A stretch of DNA of 64,000 nt, taken from assembly GCF_013341275.1 (NCBI RefSeq), contig NZ_CP054476.1, positions 2,282,988 through 2,346,987 of the forward strand. The letters run 5' to 3'. The DNA comes from Methyloligella sp. GL2. Its GTDB lineage: Bacteria > Pseudomonadota > Alphaproteobacteria > Rhizobiales > Methyloligellaceae. A model generated the notes under the pieces. The model ran no database searches. It was not told where the DNA came from and was given only the letters and a program-made list of their open reading frames with translations. A program made the translations under genes and the position numbers. Below are positions 36,279-44,877 of this stretch, piece by piece (the first letter of the stretch is position 1; every line of letters starts with the position of its first letter).

Positions 36279-36673
36279 GATTCACCTATCAATTAGAACC
36301 ACCCCGGAACACGGTTTACGTGCATATCAGGCTAAAATAAGGCCTGTAAAGCTATGGTCTTGCCCCCAAACATCACAACCAATCTCTACTTATAATTGTA
36401 TTTAAACTTGCCGCAAAGTACCGGAATTACAAATGCCTGATTGCGCGAATAGTTTCATCGCCTCCGCTCAAAACAGGAGCGAACTCTTGGACGGAATGGC
36501 TGCTCCGGCGCAGCTCTTCTGCTTGTTCGCGTTAAGGTTAAATGGGCGCCCGAAAAGCCGATACGAACGGCACCGAGGTGCGTACACCCGACCATCGGGC
36601 GGCCGACCGCGTGGGCAAAGCGCACCGCCAGGCTGAAACGATGCGGCGGAGTCAGGGCGCGCTATTTACTGTC
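36279..36673. other. A+T-enriched spacer without a clear gene
   Basis: Contains a low-GC segment around 36340-36430 (runs such as ttataattgtatttaaac) unlike the rest of the window, probably the promoter region of the leftward 206-residue gene. No open frame here has family motifs. Base composition suggests foreign or relaxed DNA. Confidence 0.5.
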
Positions 36674-37045
36674 CGCCACCCGGCGCGGCGGCGGAGTCGT
36701 CTGGTCCTGCCGCTTGGTGAGGCGACGAGCTCCTGCAGCTTCTTGAAGCTCAGCGTGCCGTTGGACATCACCACCTGGATCGCGTCGCCCGTGAACGATA
36801 CATCATCGTCGCTTGCAACTTATCCGCGTTTTTCTTTCGGCGAGGCTTCCCGCGTCGGCGAAGGGGCTTGGGCTCGGCTGCCAGGGCCGGATATGACACG
36901 CCACGCCATCGGCGCATTCGGCACAGTCTCCGCAAGCACCTCGATGGATTTCCCCATCCCGGCAATTTTTTTACCACGCTTGGCAATGGTGCACCCCTCA
37001 AAAACATTTCGGCAGGGCATCGGAGCGGCCGATATCGGCGATTTT
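36674..37045 (-). pseudogene. Decayed 3' fragment of the PD-(D/E)XK-like nuclease gene
   Basis: This stretch matches the 3' part of the gene at 37965-39488, its counterpart being roughly 38000-38390. One block, 36740-36782 against 38041-38083, is identical over 43 bases. The copy carries a one-base deletion (near 36719) and a one-base insertion near 37010, plus internal losses, so no frame spans it. A short segment equivalent to 38134-38149 has moved to its left end (about 36674-36690). The 5' two thirds are missing. It directly follows the DUF4239 gene on the same strand. Confidence 0.88.
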
Positions 37046-37086
37046 CAAGAGCAGGCGCGGAAGCATCGCGAAGCCGATTATCGCGG

Positions 37087-37893
37087 CTAGCGCGGATCCA
37101 CCTCAGCATGCGGCGGAATCCCCTTCACCGCCTCGGCGAAGGGGCGGTCGGAGATTCGGACCGGCCCCGTGAAGGGGTAGTTCAACAGCAGGGTCGGCAG
37201 CATCACGAAACCAACCATCGCGGCCATCGCCGCGGCCATGGCGATCTGGGCGGTCTGGCTCGGCGTTCCGAAAATGGCCGGATAGCCGAGCACGATCATC
37301 GCTCCGCCGAACAACGCAAGCCACAGGATCGGCGCAACGGAGCCTTCCGAGTTCTCCACTCTCTCGCTGCGGTTGTCGTGCACCACCGCCAGCAGCCGCA
37401 CAGCCTCTTGATAGAGCGCCAGCTCGCGAAAATCCTCGGCCTTGAGGTTGAGGATCGACTGTTCCAAACGGGCCAGATGATCGGCCGGCGTCTCGTGCAG
37501 CCTCCCCTCCGCCATGGCGGGCCATTCCCGTTTGCGGACATGCTCGGCATAGGCGACGAGCGGCGCGCGGATCTGCTCGGCTTGCGCCTTCGGCATCGCA
37601 TAGGAAAGCTGGAGGAGATCGCGAACGGCCGCCGCCTCGTCGCGCACCGCCGATGCGGTGTCCTTGTAGTCCTCCCAGACGGCAATCGCCACGAAACCGA
37701 GGAGCACCGCGTAAAGAACGCTGATGGCGGCGAATTTGAGCCCGCCGACCTCGTTATTTAGCTTCAGCCGGTGCGGTCCCCAGATGCGCCGGAAAAGAAG
37801 AATCAGGCCGATGCTGTAAGCCTCGACGAGGGCCAAGGTGAGCAAGACCGCCAATAAAATCGGCGCTTGATTGAGGAGATGCAGCAGGCTCAC
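37087..37893 (-). CDS. DUF4239-family membrane protein
   Basis: A 268-residue inner-membrane protein. Two hydrophobic segments at the N-terminus (about residues 10-35 and 52-72, the second in FAAISVLYAVLLGFVAIAVW) and two near the C-terminus (about 190-240) flank a central helical charged region, the layout of the bestrophin-like DUF4239 family. Function is unknown; an ion channel-like role has been suggested only by fold. Start GTG 37893. It sits between the nuclease gene and the decayed nuclease fragment. Confidence 0.82.
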   Translation of the reverse strand: MSLLHLLNQAPILLAVLLTLALVEAYSIGLILLFRRIWGPHRLKLNNEVGGLKFAAISVLYAVLLGFVAIAVWEDYKDTASAVRDEAAAVRDLLQLSYAMPKAQAEQIRAPLVAYAEHVRKREWPAMAEGRLHETPADHLARLEQSILNLKAEDFRELALYQEAVRLLAVVHDNRSERVENSEGSVAPILWLALFGGAMIVLGYPAIFGTPSQTAQIAMAAAMAAMVGFVMLPTLLLNYPFTGPVRISDRPFAEAVKGIPPHAEVDPR

Positions 37894-37964
37894 GGGGCAC
37901 AGGTCTCCGCTGTCGTTCGGCAGGATTCCCCTACAGGAAACAGAGTCCGCTGAACAGTTGGCGT

Positions 37965-39488
37965 CTACTTCGCCCTGCTCGCAGGACGCGGCGCCGGCTT
38001 CTGGTCCTGCCGCTTGGTGTAGGCGACGAGCTCCTGCAGGTTCTTGAAGCTCAGCGTGCCGTTGGACATCACCACCTGGATCGAGCCGTCCTCGAACAGC
38101 ACGTAATGGCCGTTGGCAACTTCTCCGCGTTTCACCACCCGGCGCGGCGCGACCTTCGGCGAGGGTAAACTGGCGACCGTGTCAGCCAGGCTCTCCGCAT
38201 CGGTGATCGGGCTCGGGCTCGGCTGCCAGGGGCGGATATGACGGGCCACGTCGTCGTAGAATTGCGGCACCGCCTCTTCCAGCACTTCGATGAATTTGCG
38301 CACCCCGGCGAATTTCTTGCCAAGATCGGTAATTGTGACCACCTCGAAGCATTTCGGCAGAGCGCCGGATCGGTCGATATCGGCAGTCTTCGGATCGTTG
38401 CGCAGCTCCTCGGCCCAGCCGAAGGACGTCCCGCCATTCCGCCACCTGATATGGATGCCGACCGGGCCCGCCGTCTCATCCGGCAATTGCCGCAGCAGCC
38501 AGTTGAGACGGGATTCGTAACGTTTCCTGTCCTCGGGCGCCTCGACGCTCATGCGGCACATCACCGTCCGCTTTGAGACGTCCGCGGTGACTTCGATGGA
38601 CGAAGCGACATTGGGCACTTCGAAGATGGCGCGCAGCTTCTTGCTGGCGACCAACTCCTCAGCGTCGGCCTCGATGCGCGAGGTCTGATCGTTGCGGTAG
38701 TGCTTCTTGATCTTCAGGCGCACCGGCACTTTCAGCTTGCGGCTCATGATCAGGCAGAGGTCGCTTTGCTCCTGATGCCAGGCGGAGACCGTATTGGTGA
38801 CGATGTTGTGGGTCTTGTGCAGCTTGGCGCCGGATTGCACCCGCTCCTGCAAATCGGGCCATTCGGCGTTCATCTGATGGAAGCCGCGCACATCGGTGTT
38901 GTCGTGCGAGAAATAGCGCAGCACCTCCTTGAGCAGAAAATGCTGCTCCGGATCGAAATTTTCGTCCGCCTCGCTGAGGAGATTGGTGCCCAGCGTGATC
39001 AGCCGCATCCATGACCAGTGATAGACCTCCACCTTTCCGGCGAGTGCCGCCGGCACCTCATAAGGCGGGTGATCGGGAAAGGCGGTGAGCTCGTTGGATA
39101 TGGTGATGACGGCGTCGATACCGTTCTCGATGGCCAGCTTGCCGTAGCGGGCAAGTTGCTCTTCGGTAATCGTGGCGGTGCCGATCTTGGCCTCGATAAT
39201 GGCGCGCCATTCCGAGCGCGAGCTATCCACCAAGAGCAGCCCGTCGGGCCGGCAACGCGCCTCTTCCGGCTGTTTCTTGAATTCCACCTCGGTGAAAGCC
39301 GATACGGTGCTGCGGGACCGGAGCGGTTTCTTGAGCGTATCGAAGACGCCTTCGGCGAAGGGACGGACCACGGTAAGCGCGGCGAGGAAGACGGAGGCGG
39401 CCGCGCGCTCGCGTTGGCTGGCGCTTCCGACGGGAATGAGCCTGGCGGGCTCACCCGACTTCAGGAACTCAGGCAGATCGACGGTCAT
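37965..39488 (-). CDS. PD-(D/E)XK nuclease-like protein
   Basis: A 507-residue protein with a restriction-endonuclease-like core at the N-terminus: upstream acidic FTEVEF (67-69), Asp D82 in RPDGLLLV, E99-A-K101 in IIEAKIG, then Q111 and Y115 in EEQLARYG, the full PD-(D/E)XK set with the trailing Q/Y helix. The middle (about 180-380) is an unrecognised alpha/beta region and the C-terminus ends in a small beta-rich NGTLSFKNLQELVAY unit and a basic tail. No methyltransferase or helicase partner is nearby, so it is not an obvious restriction system. Role may be DNA repair, defence or a mobile relic. A decayed copy of its 3' end lies downstream. Confidence 0.75.
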   Translation of the reverse strand: MTVDLPEFLKSGEPARLIPVGSASQRERAAASVFLAALTVVRPFAEGVFDTLKKPLRSRSTVSAFTEVEFKKQPEEARCRPDGLLLVDSSRSEWRAIIEAKIGTATITEEQLARYGKLAIENGIDAVITISNELTAFPDHPPYEVPAALAGKVEVYHWSWMRLITLGTNLLSEADENFDPEQHFLLKEVLRYFSHDNTDVRGFHQMNAEWPDLQERVQSGAKLHKTHNIVTNTVSAWHQEQSDLCLIMSRKLKVPVRLKIKKHYRNDQTSRIEADAEELVASKKLRAIFEVPNVASSIEVTADVSKRTVMCRMSVEAPEDRKRYESRLNWLLRQLPDETAGPVGIHIRWRNGGTSFGWAEELRNDPKTADIDRSGALPKCFEVVTITDLGKKFAGVRKFIEVLEEAVPQFYDDVARHIRPWQPSPSPITDAESLADTVASLPSPKVAPRRVVKRGEVANGHYVLFEDGSIQVVMSNGTLSFKNLQELVAYTKRQDQKPAPRPASRAK

Positions 39489-39622
39489 CTACTCCCCCCA
39501 CCTTGACGCAATACTAGAGGCCTCGTCCAAGCGCACGCAAGAGTACATGTTTCGAAGCGCTGGGAAACGAGCGTTTGCAACGCGCCTCGAGGACGCGCGG
39601 GGTGGGAAAAGTCGCGGCTGGC

Positions 39623-41065
39623 TTAAGGCTGGCTAAGCATCGCGGCGGGACCGGCATGCTGCTCCGCCGTGCTCGCGCCGCAGAGCCGGTGGCGGTAATA
39701 GCAATCTCCGAAGGAGAAGCCGGTGCTTTCTTGCGCCATCTCGGACTTGGCACCGAGATCGAAGCGGTATTCCACCGAGGCATCCGGGCCCCAAGCGCTG
39801 CAGGACATGCGCACCACGCCCTCGTAAGGCTTGTCGCAACGATTGCGGATGCGCAGGGTCTTGCCGTCCTGGGCGACGAAGATGCTTAAGCACGGCGGCG
39901 GCGAAGCGGATTGATCGCAGGCCGAACCGTTATCCTGCGGCATGGCAGCGATACGGTCGTTCCATTGCTCGGTCACCCGCCGCCAATTGGCCAGATGATC
40001 CAGCACATCGTCCTCGACGGTTTCCGGCACTTCCAGCATGAGCTGGTGGCCGGCATTCACCGAATGGAAGCGGTAGGGCCCGTCGATAAAATTGGCGGTC
40101 TCGATGGCGGCGCGGCGGCCAAACGCCTGGTCGCGATGACCCCAGATGAACAGGGTCGGCGGGGTGATCTTGCCCAGGGGATCGAGGGAGCGGAATTCGA
40201 ACATCCGGTACCAGTCGAGCGCCGCATGCAGGGCGCCGGGCTCGCCGAAGACCTGTTCATATTCGGCGATCTGTTCGGGCGGCGCGTCCTGCCATCTGAA
40301 ATGCCGTAAATAGGCGGCCCGGTCGAAGCCGAGCACGAGCTCGGGCAGCACCGGCATCTTATAGAACAGAATGTAGCTGCTGAGCCGGATCTGCGGGGCG
40401 AGATCCTGCAGGGATTCGGCTAGTGCCGAGGGGTGCGGCATCGACATGGCGGTGAGGCTCATCACCCGTTCGGGATAGCGGTCGGCCACCACCCAGGCCA
40501 TGGCGCCGCCGAAATCGTGACCGATGACATGAAAGCGCTCGAACCCCACCGCATCGGCGATGGCCAGCACGTCGCGGGCGATCTTGCCCTTGGTATAGGC
40601 CTTATCGTCTTCGGGCCGAGCGCCGGGGCTGTAGCCGCGCTGATCGAAGGCGACGACGCGGTATCCCGCTTCGCTGAGCTTATCGATCAGCGGCTGCCAC
40701 ATGATGGAGGTCTCGGGGAAGCCGTGCAGCAGGATCACCCCCTCGCCGTCCTTATTGTCGAAACCGGCGACGCGGGCGCGGAATTCCATACTATTGGCGT
40801 CGATGCGCACCAAACCCTGCTGCGTGCCGTCGAAGAGCGGCAACTTGCTTGTCAGCTCGCTGTTGCAGTCCGGGCATTCGGGGGCCAGGAATAGCCGATC
40901 GACGGCATAGGCAGTGCCCACGGGAATCAGACACAGCAGCCACAGCAGCCAGATCGATCGGAAGCGTTTTATCAAACAGGCGTGCGGTCCCAGTCCGCGA
41001 ATGCAGGCGCCTTGGCATCCCGAATCGCCAAGGTCTTGGGTTCTCAGCCGAAAGTTGAGGAGCAT
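39623..41065 (-). CDS. Exported epoxide-hydrolase-like alpha/beta hydrolase with Cys-rich C-terminal extension
   Basis: An alpha/beta hydrolase of the epoxide hydrolase/haloalkane dehalogenase group. An N-terminal hydrophobic segment (SIWLLWLLCLIPVGTAYA) is a signal peptide or anchor. The core has LLHGFPETSIMW (oxyanion HGFPE), the nucleophile elbow GHDFGGAMAW (Asp nucleophile, epoxide-hydrolase style), lid Tyr-containing regions, FIWGHRDQAFG and the His in NAGHQLMLEVPE. About 95 further residues contain six Cys (CDQSAS, PPCLS, NRCDK, MSCSA, GDCYY, RLCGA), an unusual extra domain. The start is unclear: ATG 41065 is given, but TTG 40975 directly before the signal segment is possible. Confidence 0.75.
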   Translation of the reverse strand: MLLNFRLRTQDLGDSGCQGACIRGLGPHACLIKRFRSIWLLWLLCLIPVGTAYAVDRLFLAPECPDCNSELTSKLPLFDGTQQGLVRIDANSMEFRARVAGFDNKDGEGVILLHGFPETSIMWQPLIDKLSEAGYRVVAFDQRGYSPGARPEDDKAYTKGKIARDVLAIADAVGFERFHVIGHDFGGAMAWVVADRYPERVMSLTAMSMPHPSALAESLQDLAPQIRLSSYILFYKMPVLPELVLGFDRAAYLRHFRWQDAPPEQIAEYEQVFGEPGALHAALDWYRMFEFRSLDPLGKITPPTLFIWGHRDQAFGRRAAIETANFIDGPYRFHSVNAGHQLMLEVPETVEDDVLDHLANWRRVTEQWNDRIAAMPQDNGSACDQSASPPPCLSIFVAQDGKTLRIRNRCDKPYEGVVRMSCSAWGPDASVEYRFDLGAKSEMAQESTGFSFGDCYYRHRLCGASTAEQHAGPAAMLSQP

Positions 41066-41229
41066 TAGCAGAAAGGCGCAACCCGTTCTATCGGGGAAAA
41101 ACGGGTATTTCCGCCTCTTGCACCTCATATGAGGCGATGAGAAGGCCAAACGCGGCGGCGGGGGCTGCGAGGCTGTTGCTCATGCGCGCCATCGTGGCGT
41201 AACTCGCCAGCTTCGTGCAGGGTCTAGCA

Positions 41230-42504
41230 ATGCGCATCCTGATCCTGACTTATGGCTCACGCGGCGACGTGCAGCCTTTCGAGGCGCTCGGCAAAGGGCT
41301 GACGCATGCGGGGCACGATGTCACGCTGGCGACGAGCGCGCGCTTCGCGGACTTCGTCACCGCTCAAGGGCTCGGCTTCGCGCCGATGAACGACGATCTC
41401 CTGGCGTTGCTCGACACCGATCAGGGGCGCGATCTGATTGAGAACACCAACAACCTGTTTCAGGTCGTGAAGCGCAGCTTCCAGATGATGCGCCAAGTCC
41501 GCCCGACCCAGCATGCCTTGCTGCGCGAGGGCTGGGCGGCGGCGGAGGCAATGCAGCCCGATATCATCGTGTTCCACCCGAAATCCTATGGCGGGCTGTT
41601 TTATGCGGAGAAGCTCGGCATACCAGCGGTGCTCGCCCTGCCGATCCCGATGATGGTGCCGACGGCGACGCGGCCCAATCTGGGCTTCCCTAAGCTGAAG
41701 CTCGGCGGCTGGTATAACCGCATGACCTATCGTCTTGTGACCTGGCTGACCGGACTCTCGGCAAAGGGGCCGGTGAATGCCTGGCGGGCGGCGAACGGCC
41801 TGCCTGCCCTGAAGCGGTTCCGTCTTCTGCACGATGCGGCAGGCGCGCCGGTCCCAGTGCTGCATCCGATCAGCCGGTACGTGATGCCGGAGCCGAAGGA
41901 TTGGCCGCCGAGCGCGCATATGACTGGTTACTGGTTCCTGGACGAGGCTGAAGATTGGTCGCCCCCGCCGGCGCTTGAAGCCTTCCTGAAGGCCGGCCCC
42001 GCGCCGGTCTATATCGGCTTCGGCTCCATGGCGGGGCGCGATCCGGGACGGCTCGGGCGTATCGTGGTCGAGGCGCTTAGGCGCACGAACTTGCGCGCGG
42101 TGATCGCCACCGGTTGGGGCGGGCTGAAGGCGGATTCCCTGCCCGAGACGGTGCTGCAGATCGAGCAGGCGCCGCATGACTGGCTGTTCCCGCAGCTAGC
42201 GGCGATCGTGCATCACGGCGGAGCCGGCACCACGGCGGCGGCGCTCCGTGCCGGCAAGCCGTCGGTCATCATCCCCTTCTTCGGCGATCAGCCGTTTTGG
42301 GGATGCCAGATGCAGGCGCTCGGCGTGAGCGCAGCGCCGATCCCGCAGAAAACACTCACGGCGGACAATCTCGCCGCGGCGCTCCACCAGGTCACGGGAG
42401 ACGAGGAGATGGCCCGCAAGACGAAAGCTCTGGCCAAGAAGATCCGCCGCGAGGACGGCGTCGCGAAAGCCGTCTCGCTGATCGAGGCGGCGGCTTCGGC
42501 TTAG
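41230..42504 (+). CDS. UGT-type (GT1) glycosyltransferase
   Basis: A 424-residue GT-B glycosyltransferase of the UGT / sterol-glucosyltransferase group. It begins MRILILTYGSRGDVQPFEALGKG, diagnostic of this group, and has the C-terminal donor-binding run HHGGAGTTAAALRAGKPSVIIPFFGDQPFWG (read in two parts, near residues 330-360). It transfers a sugar from a nucleotide donor to a lipid or secondary metabolite acceptor. ATG 41230 begins the conserved fold; a GTG 15 bases upstream adds nothing. Neighbours do not reveal the acceptor. Confidence 0.9.
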   Translation: MRILILTYGSRGDVQPFEALGKGLTHAGHDVTLATSARFADFVTAQGLGFAPMNDDLLALLDTDQGRDLIENTNNLFQVVKRSFQMMRQVRPTQHALLREGWAAAEAMQPDIIVFHPKSYGGLFYAEKLGIPAVLALPIPMMVPTATRPNLGFPKLKLGGWYNRMTYRLVTWLTGLSAKGPVNAWRAANGLPALKRFRLLHDAAGAPVPVLHPISRYVMPEPKDWPPSAHMTGYWFLDEAEDWSPPPALEAFLKAGPAPVYIGFGSMAGRDPGRLGRIVVEALRRTNLRAVIATGWGGLKADSLPETVLQIEQAPHDWLFPQLAAIVHHGGAGTTAAALRAGKPSVIIPFFGDQPFWGCQMQALGVSAAPIPQKTLTADNLAAALHQVTGDEEMARKTKALAKKIRREDGVAKAVSLIEAAASA

Positions 42505-42510
42505 GCCCGA

Positions 42511-43293
42511 TCAGCGGATGATATGGCCGCCATCGATCTCCAGATCGGCGCCGGTGACGTATTTCGCATCGTCCGAGGCGAGATAGACGATGCCGGCGGC
42601 GACGTCCTCGGGCTGACCGATGCCGAGGGGGCAGATCTTGCCCCATTCTTCTTCCACCGGCTTGGTGTCGGGAAGGCCGCGTTCGGCCGCGACGTCGGCG
42701 ATCTCGCGCTCCAGCATCGGCGTCATCACCACGCCCGGATGCACGGCGTTGACGCGGATGCCATAGCCCTTCTCAGCGCAATAGAGGGCAGCCGCCTTAG
42801 TGAAATGGCGCGCCGCCGCCTTGGAGGCACAATAGGCGGCATTCAGCGGATCGGCGATGAGAGCGTAAGTCGAGCAGACATTGACGATGGCGCCGCCGCC
42901 CGTCTCCTTCATCCGCTCGACGGCAAGGCGTGTGCCGATAAACGGACCCTCGGCATTCACGGCAAACACCTTCCGCCAATCGGCAAGGCTGGTCTCCTCC
43001 AGCCCGCAGGTGAGCTGAATGCCAGCATTGTTGACCAGCACGTCGAGGCGCCCGAAGCGCTCCAGAGTGCGGTCCATGACGGCGGTCCAATCGGCCTCGT
43101 CCGCAACGTCGTGCCAAAGCGCGATGGCCTCGCTGCCTTCGGGCAGGCTTGCCACCGTCGCCTCGGCCGCCTCTCCGTCACGGTCGGTGACCACCAGTTT
43201 GGCGCCCTCCTCGGCGCAGCGCATTGCCGTGGCGCGGCCAATGCCGGCGCCTCCCCCGGTGACGATCGCCACCTTGTCCTTAAGCCGTCCCAA
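42511..43293 (-). CDS. Short-chain dehydrogenase/reductase (first of two)
   Basis: A 260-residue SDR with Rossmann cofactor motif TGGGAGIG near residue 12, NNAG at about 87, catalytic Tyr/Lys in YCASKAA and the PGVVMTPM loop. The acidic VVTDRD after strand 2 suggests NAD(H). The start is TTG 43293, since the classic MGRLKDKVAIVTGG beginning is there and no ATG fits. It is the last gene in the leftward unit headed by the deiminase-like gene, 27 bases after the second SDR. It probably oxidises or reduces an intermediate of the imported compound. Confidence 0.88.
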   Translation of the reverse strand: MGRLKDKVAIVTGGGAGIGRATAMRCAEEGAKLVVTDRDGEAAEATVASLPEGSEAIALWHDVADEADWTAVMDRTLERFGRLDVLVNNAGIQLTCGLEETSLADWRKVFAVNAEGPFIGTRLAVERMKETGGGAIVNVCSTYALIADPLNAAYCASKAAARHFTKAAALYCAEKGYGIRVNAVHPGVVMTPMLEREIADVAAERGLPDTKPVEEEWGKICPLGIGQPEDVAAGIVYLASDDAKYVTGADLEIDGGHIIR

Positions 43294-43320
43294 AATCGGT
43301 GCTCCTTACTTGAATGGTGT

Positions 43321-44100
43321 TCAGCCGATGAAACTGCCGCGGTCGACGCCAAGCACCTGGCCGGTGATATCGGCGGCGGCATCGGATGCGAGAAACAAAA
43401 ACGCGCCGGCTTGCGAGGATGGCGGCATCATGCCGGGGATCGGCTGACCCTTGAGATACTGCTCAACCAGCTGCTCCAGAGAGATGCCGGCGGCTTCGGC
43501 CTCTGCCCGCACCGGGGCGAGCGCCCCGTCGGTCTCCACCCAGCCGGGCGCCACCGCATTGACGGTGATCCCGTCGGGGCCGAGCTCCATGGCAAGAGAC
43601 CGCATGATACCGAGCACCGCATGCTTGGAGGCGGCATAGGCGGCGAAGCCCACCTCGCCGGTGCGGCCCCAGATGGAGGAGGTGAAGATGATGCGGCCGC
43701 CACGCGGAATGCGCGGCAGCGCGGCACGGCTGACATTGAACGCCCCCATCACGTTGACGTCGATGATGCGGCGGATATCGGCCTCGACCTTTTCGCTCGT
43801 ATCGCGGATCGGCGTCATCGGCTGATAGCCGGCATTGTTGATCAGAACGTCGATCTTGGCGATTTGCCCCAAAGCCTGCTGCACCTGATCGCGCTCGGCG
43901 ATATCGCATTGCAGCCCCTTGATCTCGCGCCCATAGCGCTCCGACAGCGTGGCCGCGGCCTCATGCACCGCATCGTTTTCGGCGAGGATGAAAAGCGTTG
44001 CGCCGGCCTTGGCGAAGCCATCCGCAATGGCGAAACCGATGCCGGAGCTGGCGCCGGTGATCAGAACGGTCTTGCCGGCGAAGGAGAAGTCAACGGACAT
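43321..44100 (-). CDS. Short-chain dehydrogenase/reductase (second of two)
   Basis: A 259-residue SDR with TGASSGIG (about residue 15-22), NNAGYQ, SSIWGRTGEVGFAAYAASKHA (catalytic Ser, Tyr, Lys) and VNAVAPGWVETDG. It differs clearly from the neighbouring SDR, so the pair likely catalyses two different steps. It is 3 bases after the PotC-like permease gene and therefore tightly linked to the importer. Substrate unknown. Confidence 0.9.
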   Translation of the reverse strand: MSVDFSFAGKTVLITGASSGIGFAIADGFAKAGATLFILAENDAVHEAAATLSERYGREIKGLQCDIAERDQVQQALGQIAKIDVLINNAGYQPMTPIRDTSEKVEADIRRIIDVNVMGAFNVSRAALPRIPRGGRIIFTSSIWGRTGEVGFAAYAASKHAVLGIMRSLAMELGPDGITVNAVAPGWVETDGALAPVRAEAEAAGISLEQLVEQYLKGQPIPGMMPPSSQAGAFLFLASDAAADITGQVLGVDRGSFIG

Positions 44101-44103
44101 GCT

Positions 44104-44877
44104 CTAACCTCTGTAACGGGTGGTCTTGAAGGCGATGATGCTGGAGCCGACGGTCATCACCAGCACCAGCGTGCCGAGCGCGTTGATGCTGGGGTCGAGC
44201 GAGGTGCGCAGCATGCCCCAGATCAGGGTCGGCAAGGTCATGCCGCCGCCGATGGTGAAGAAGGTGATGACGAAATCGTCGAGCGAGACGGCCATGGCAA
44301 GGAAGCTGGCCCCGATCAGGTTCGGCGCGATGATCGGCAAGGTAACGTTCAGAAAGATGCTGAGCGGCGAGGCGCCGAGATCGCGGGCGCTCTCAATCAG
44401 TGCGTAATCGAAGGTGGCCATGCGGGAATAGATCACCAGCACCACGAAGGGCTGGGTGAAGACGAGATGGCTCGGGATCACGGTCAGCACGCCTTGCGGG
44501 GCATCGATCGCGGCATAGGCGGTGGCTAGCGCCAAAGCCAGGAAGAGCGGCGGCAGCATCACCGGCGCGGTGATGAATTGCAGGCCAATCTGGGCCGGCC
44601 CTTCGCGCATATTGGAAAAGCCGAAAGCGGCGGCAGTGCCGGTAATGGCGGAGAGCACGCCGACGCTCAAGGTGATGATGGCGCTGTTCTTGAGCGCCGC
44701 CCAGAAGTTGGAATTGGCGAACAGCTCTTCGTACCAATGCAAGGTCGGATGGCCGAAGGGCAACGTTGCGTGCGGGTTCTCGCCGAAGGAGAACAGCACC
44801 ACCAGCACCAGCGGCGTCAACAGGAAGACCAGCGAGAACAGCGCGAAGCTAAGCGAGCCTGCGGACCAGCGTCTCAT
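44104..44877 (-). CDS. Polyamine-type ABC permease, PotC family (system 1)
   Basis: A 257-residue inner-membrane permease with about six helices. It starts MRRWSAGSLSFALFSLVF and carries the EAA loop ESARDLGASPLSIFLNVTLP that contacts the ATPase, followed by SLDDFVITFFTIGG, a PotC-specific stretch. ATG 44877 overlaps the PotB-like stop by 4 bases (ATGA). Confidence 0.93.
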   Translation of the reverse strand: MRRWSAGSLSFALFSLVFLLTPLVLVVLFSFGENPHATLPFGHPTLHWYEELFANSNFWAALKNSAIITLSVGVLSAITGTAAAFGFSNMREGPAQIGLQFITAPVMLPPLFLALALATAYAAIDAPQGVLTVIPSHLVFTQPFVVLVIYSRMATFDYALIESARDLGASPLSIFLNVTLPIIAPNLIGASFLAMAVSLDDFVITFFTIGGGMTLPTLIWGMLRTSLDPSINALGTLVLVMTVGSSIIAFKTTRYRG

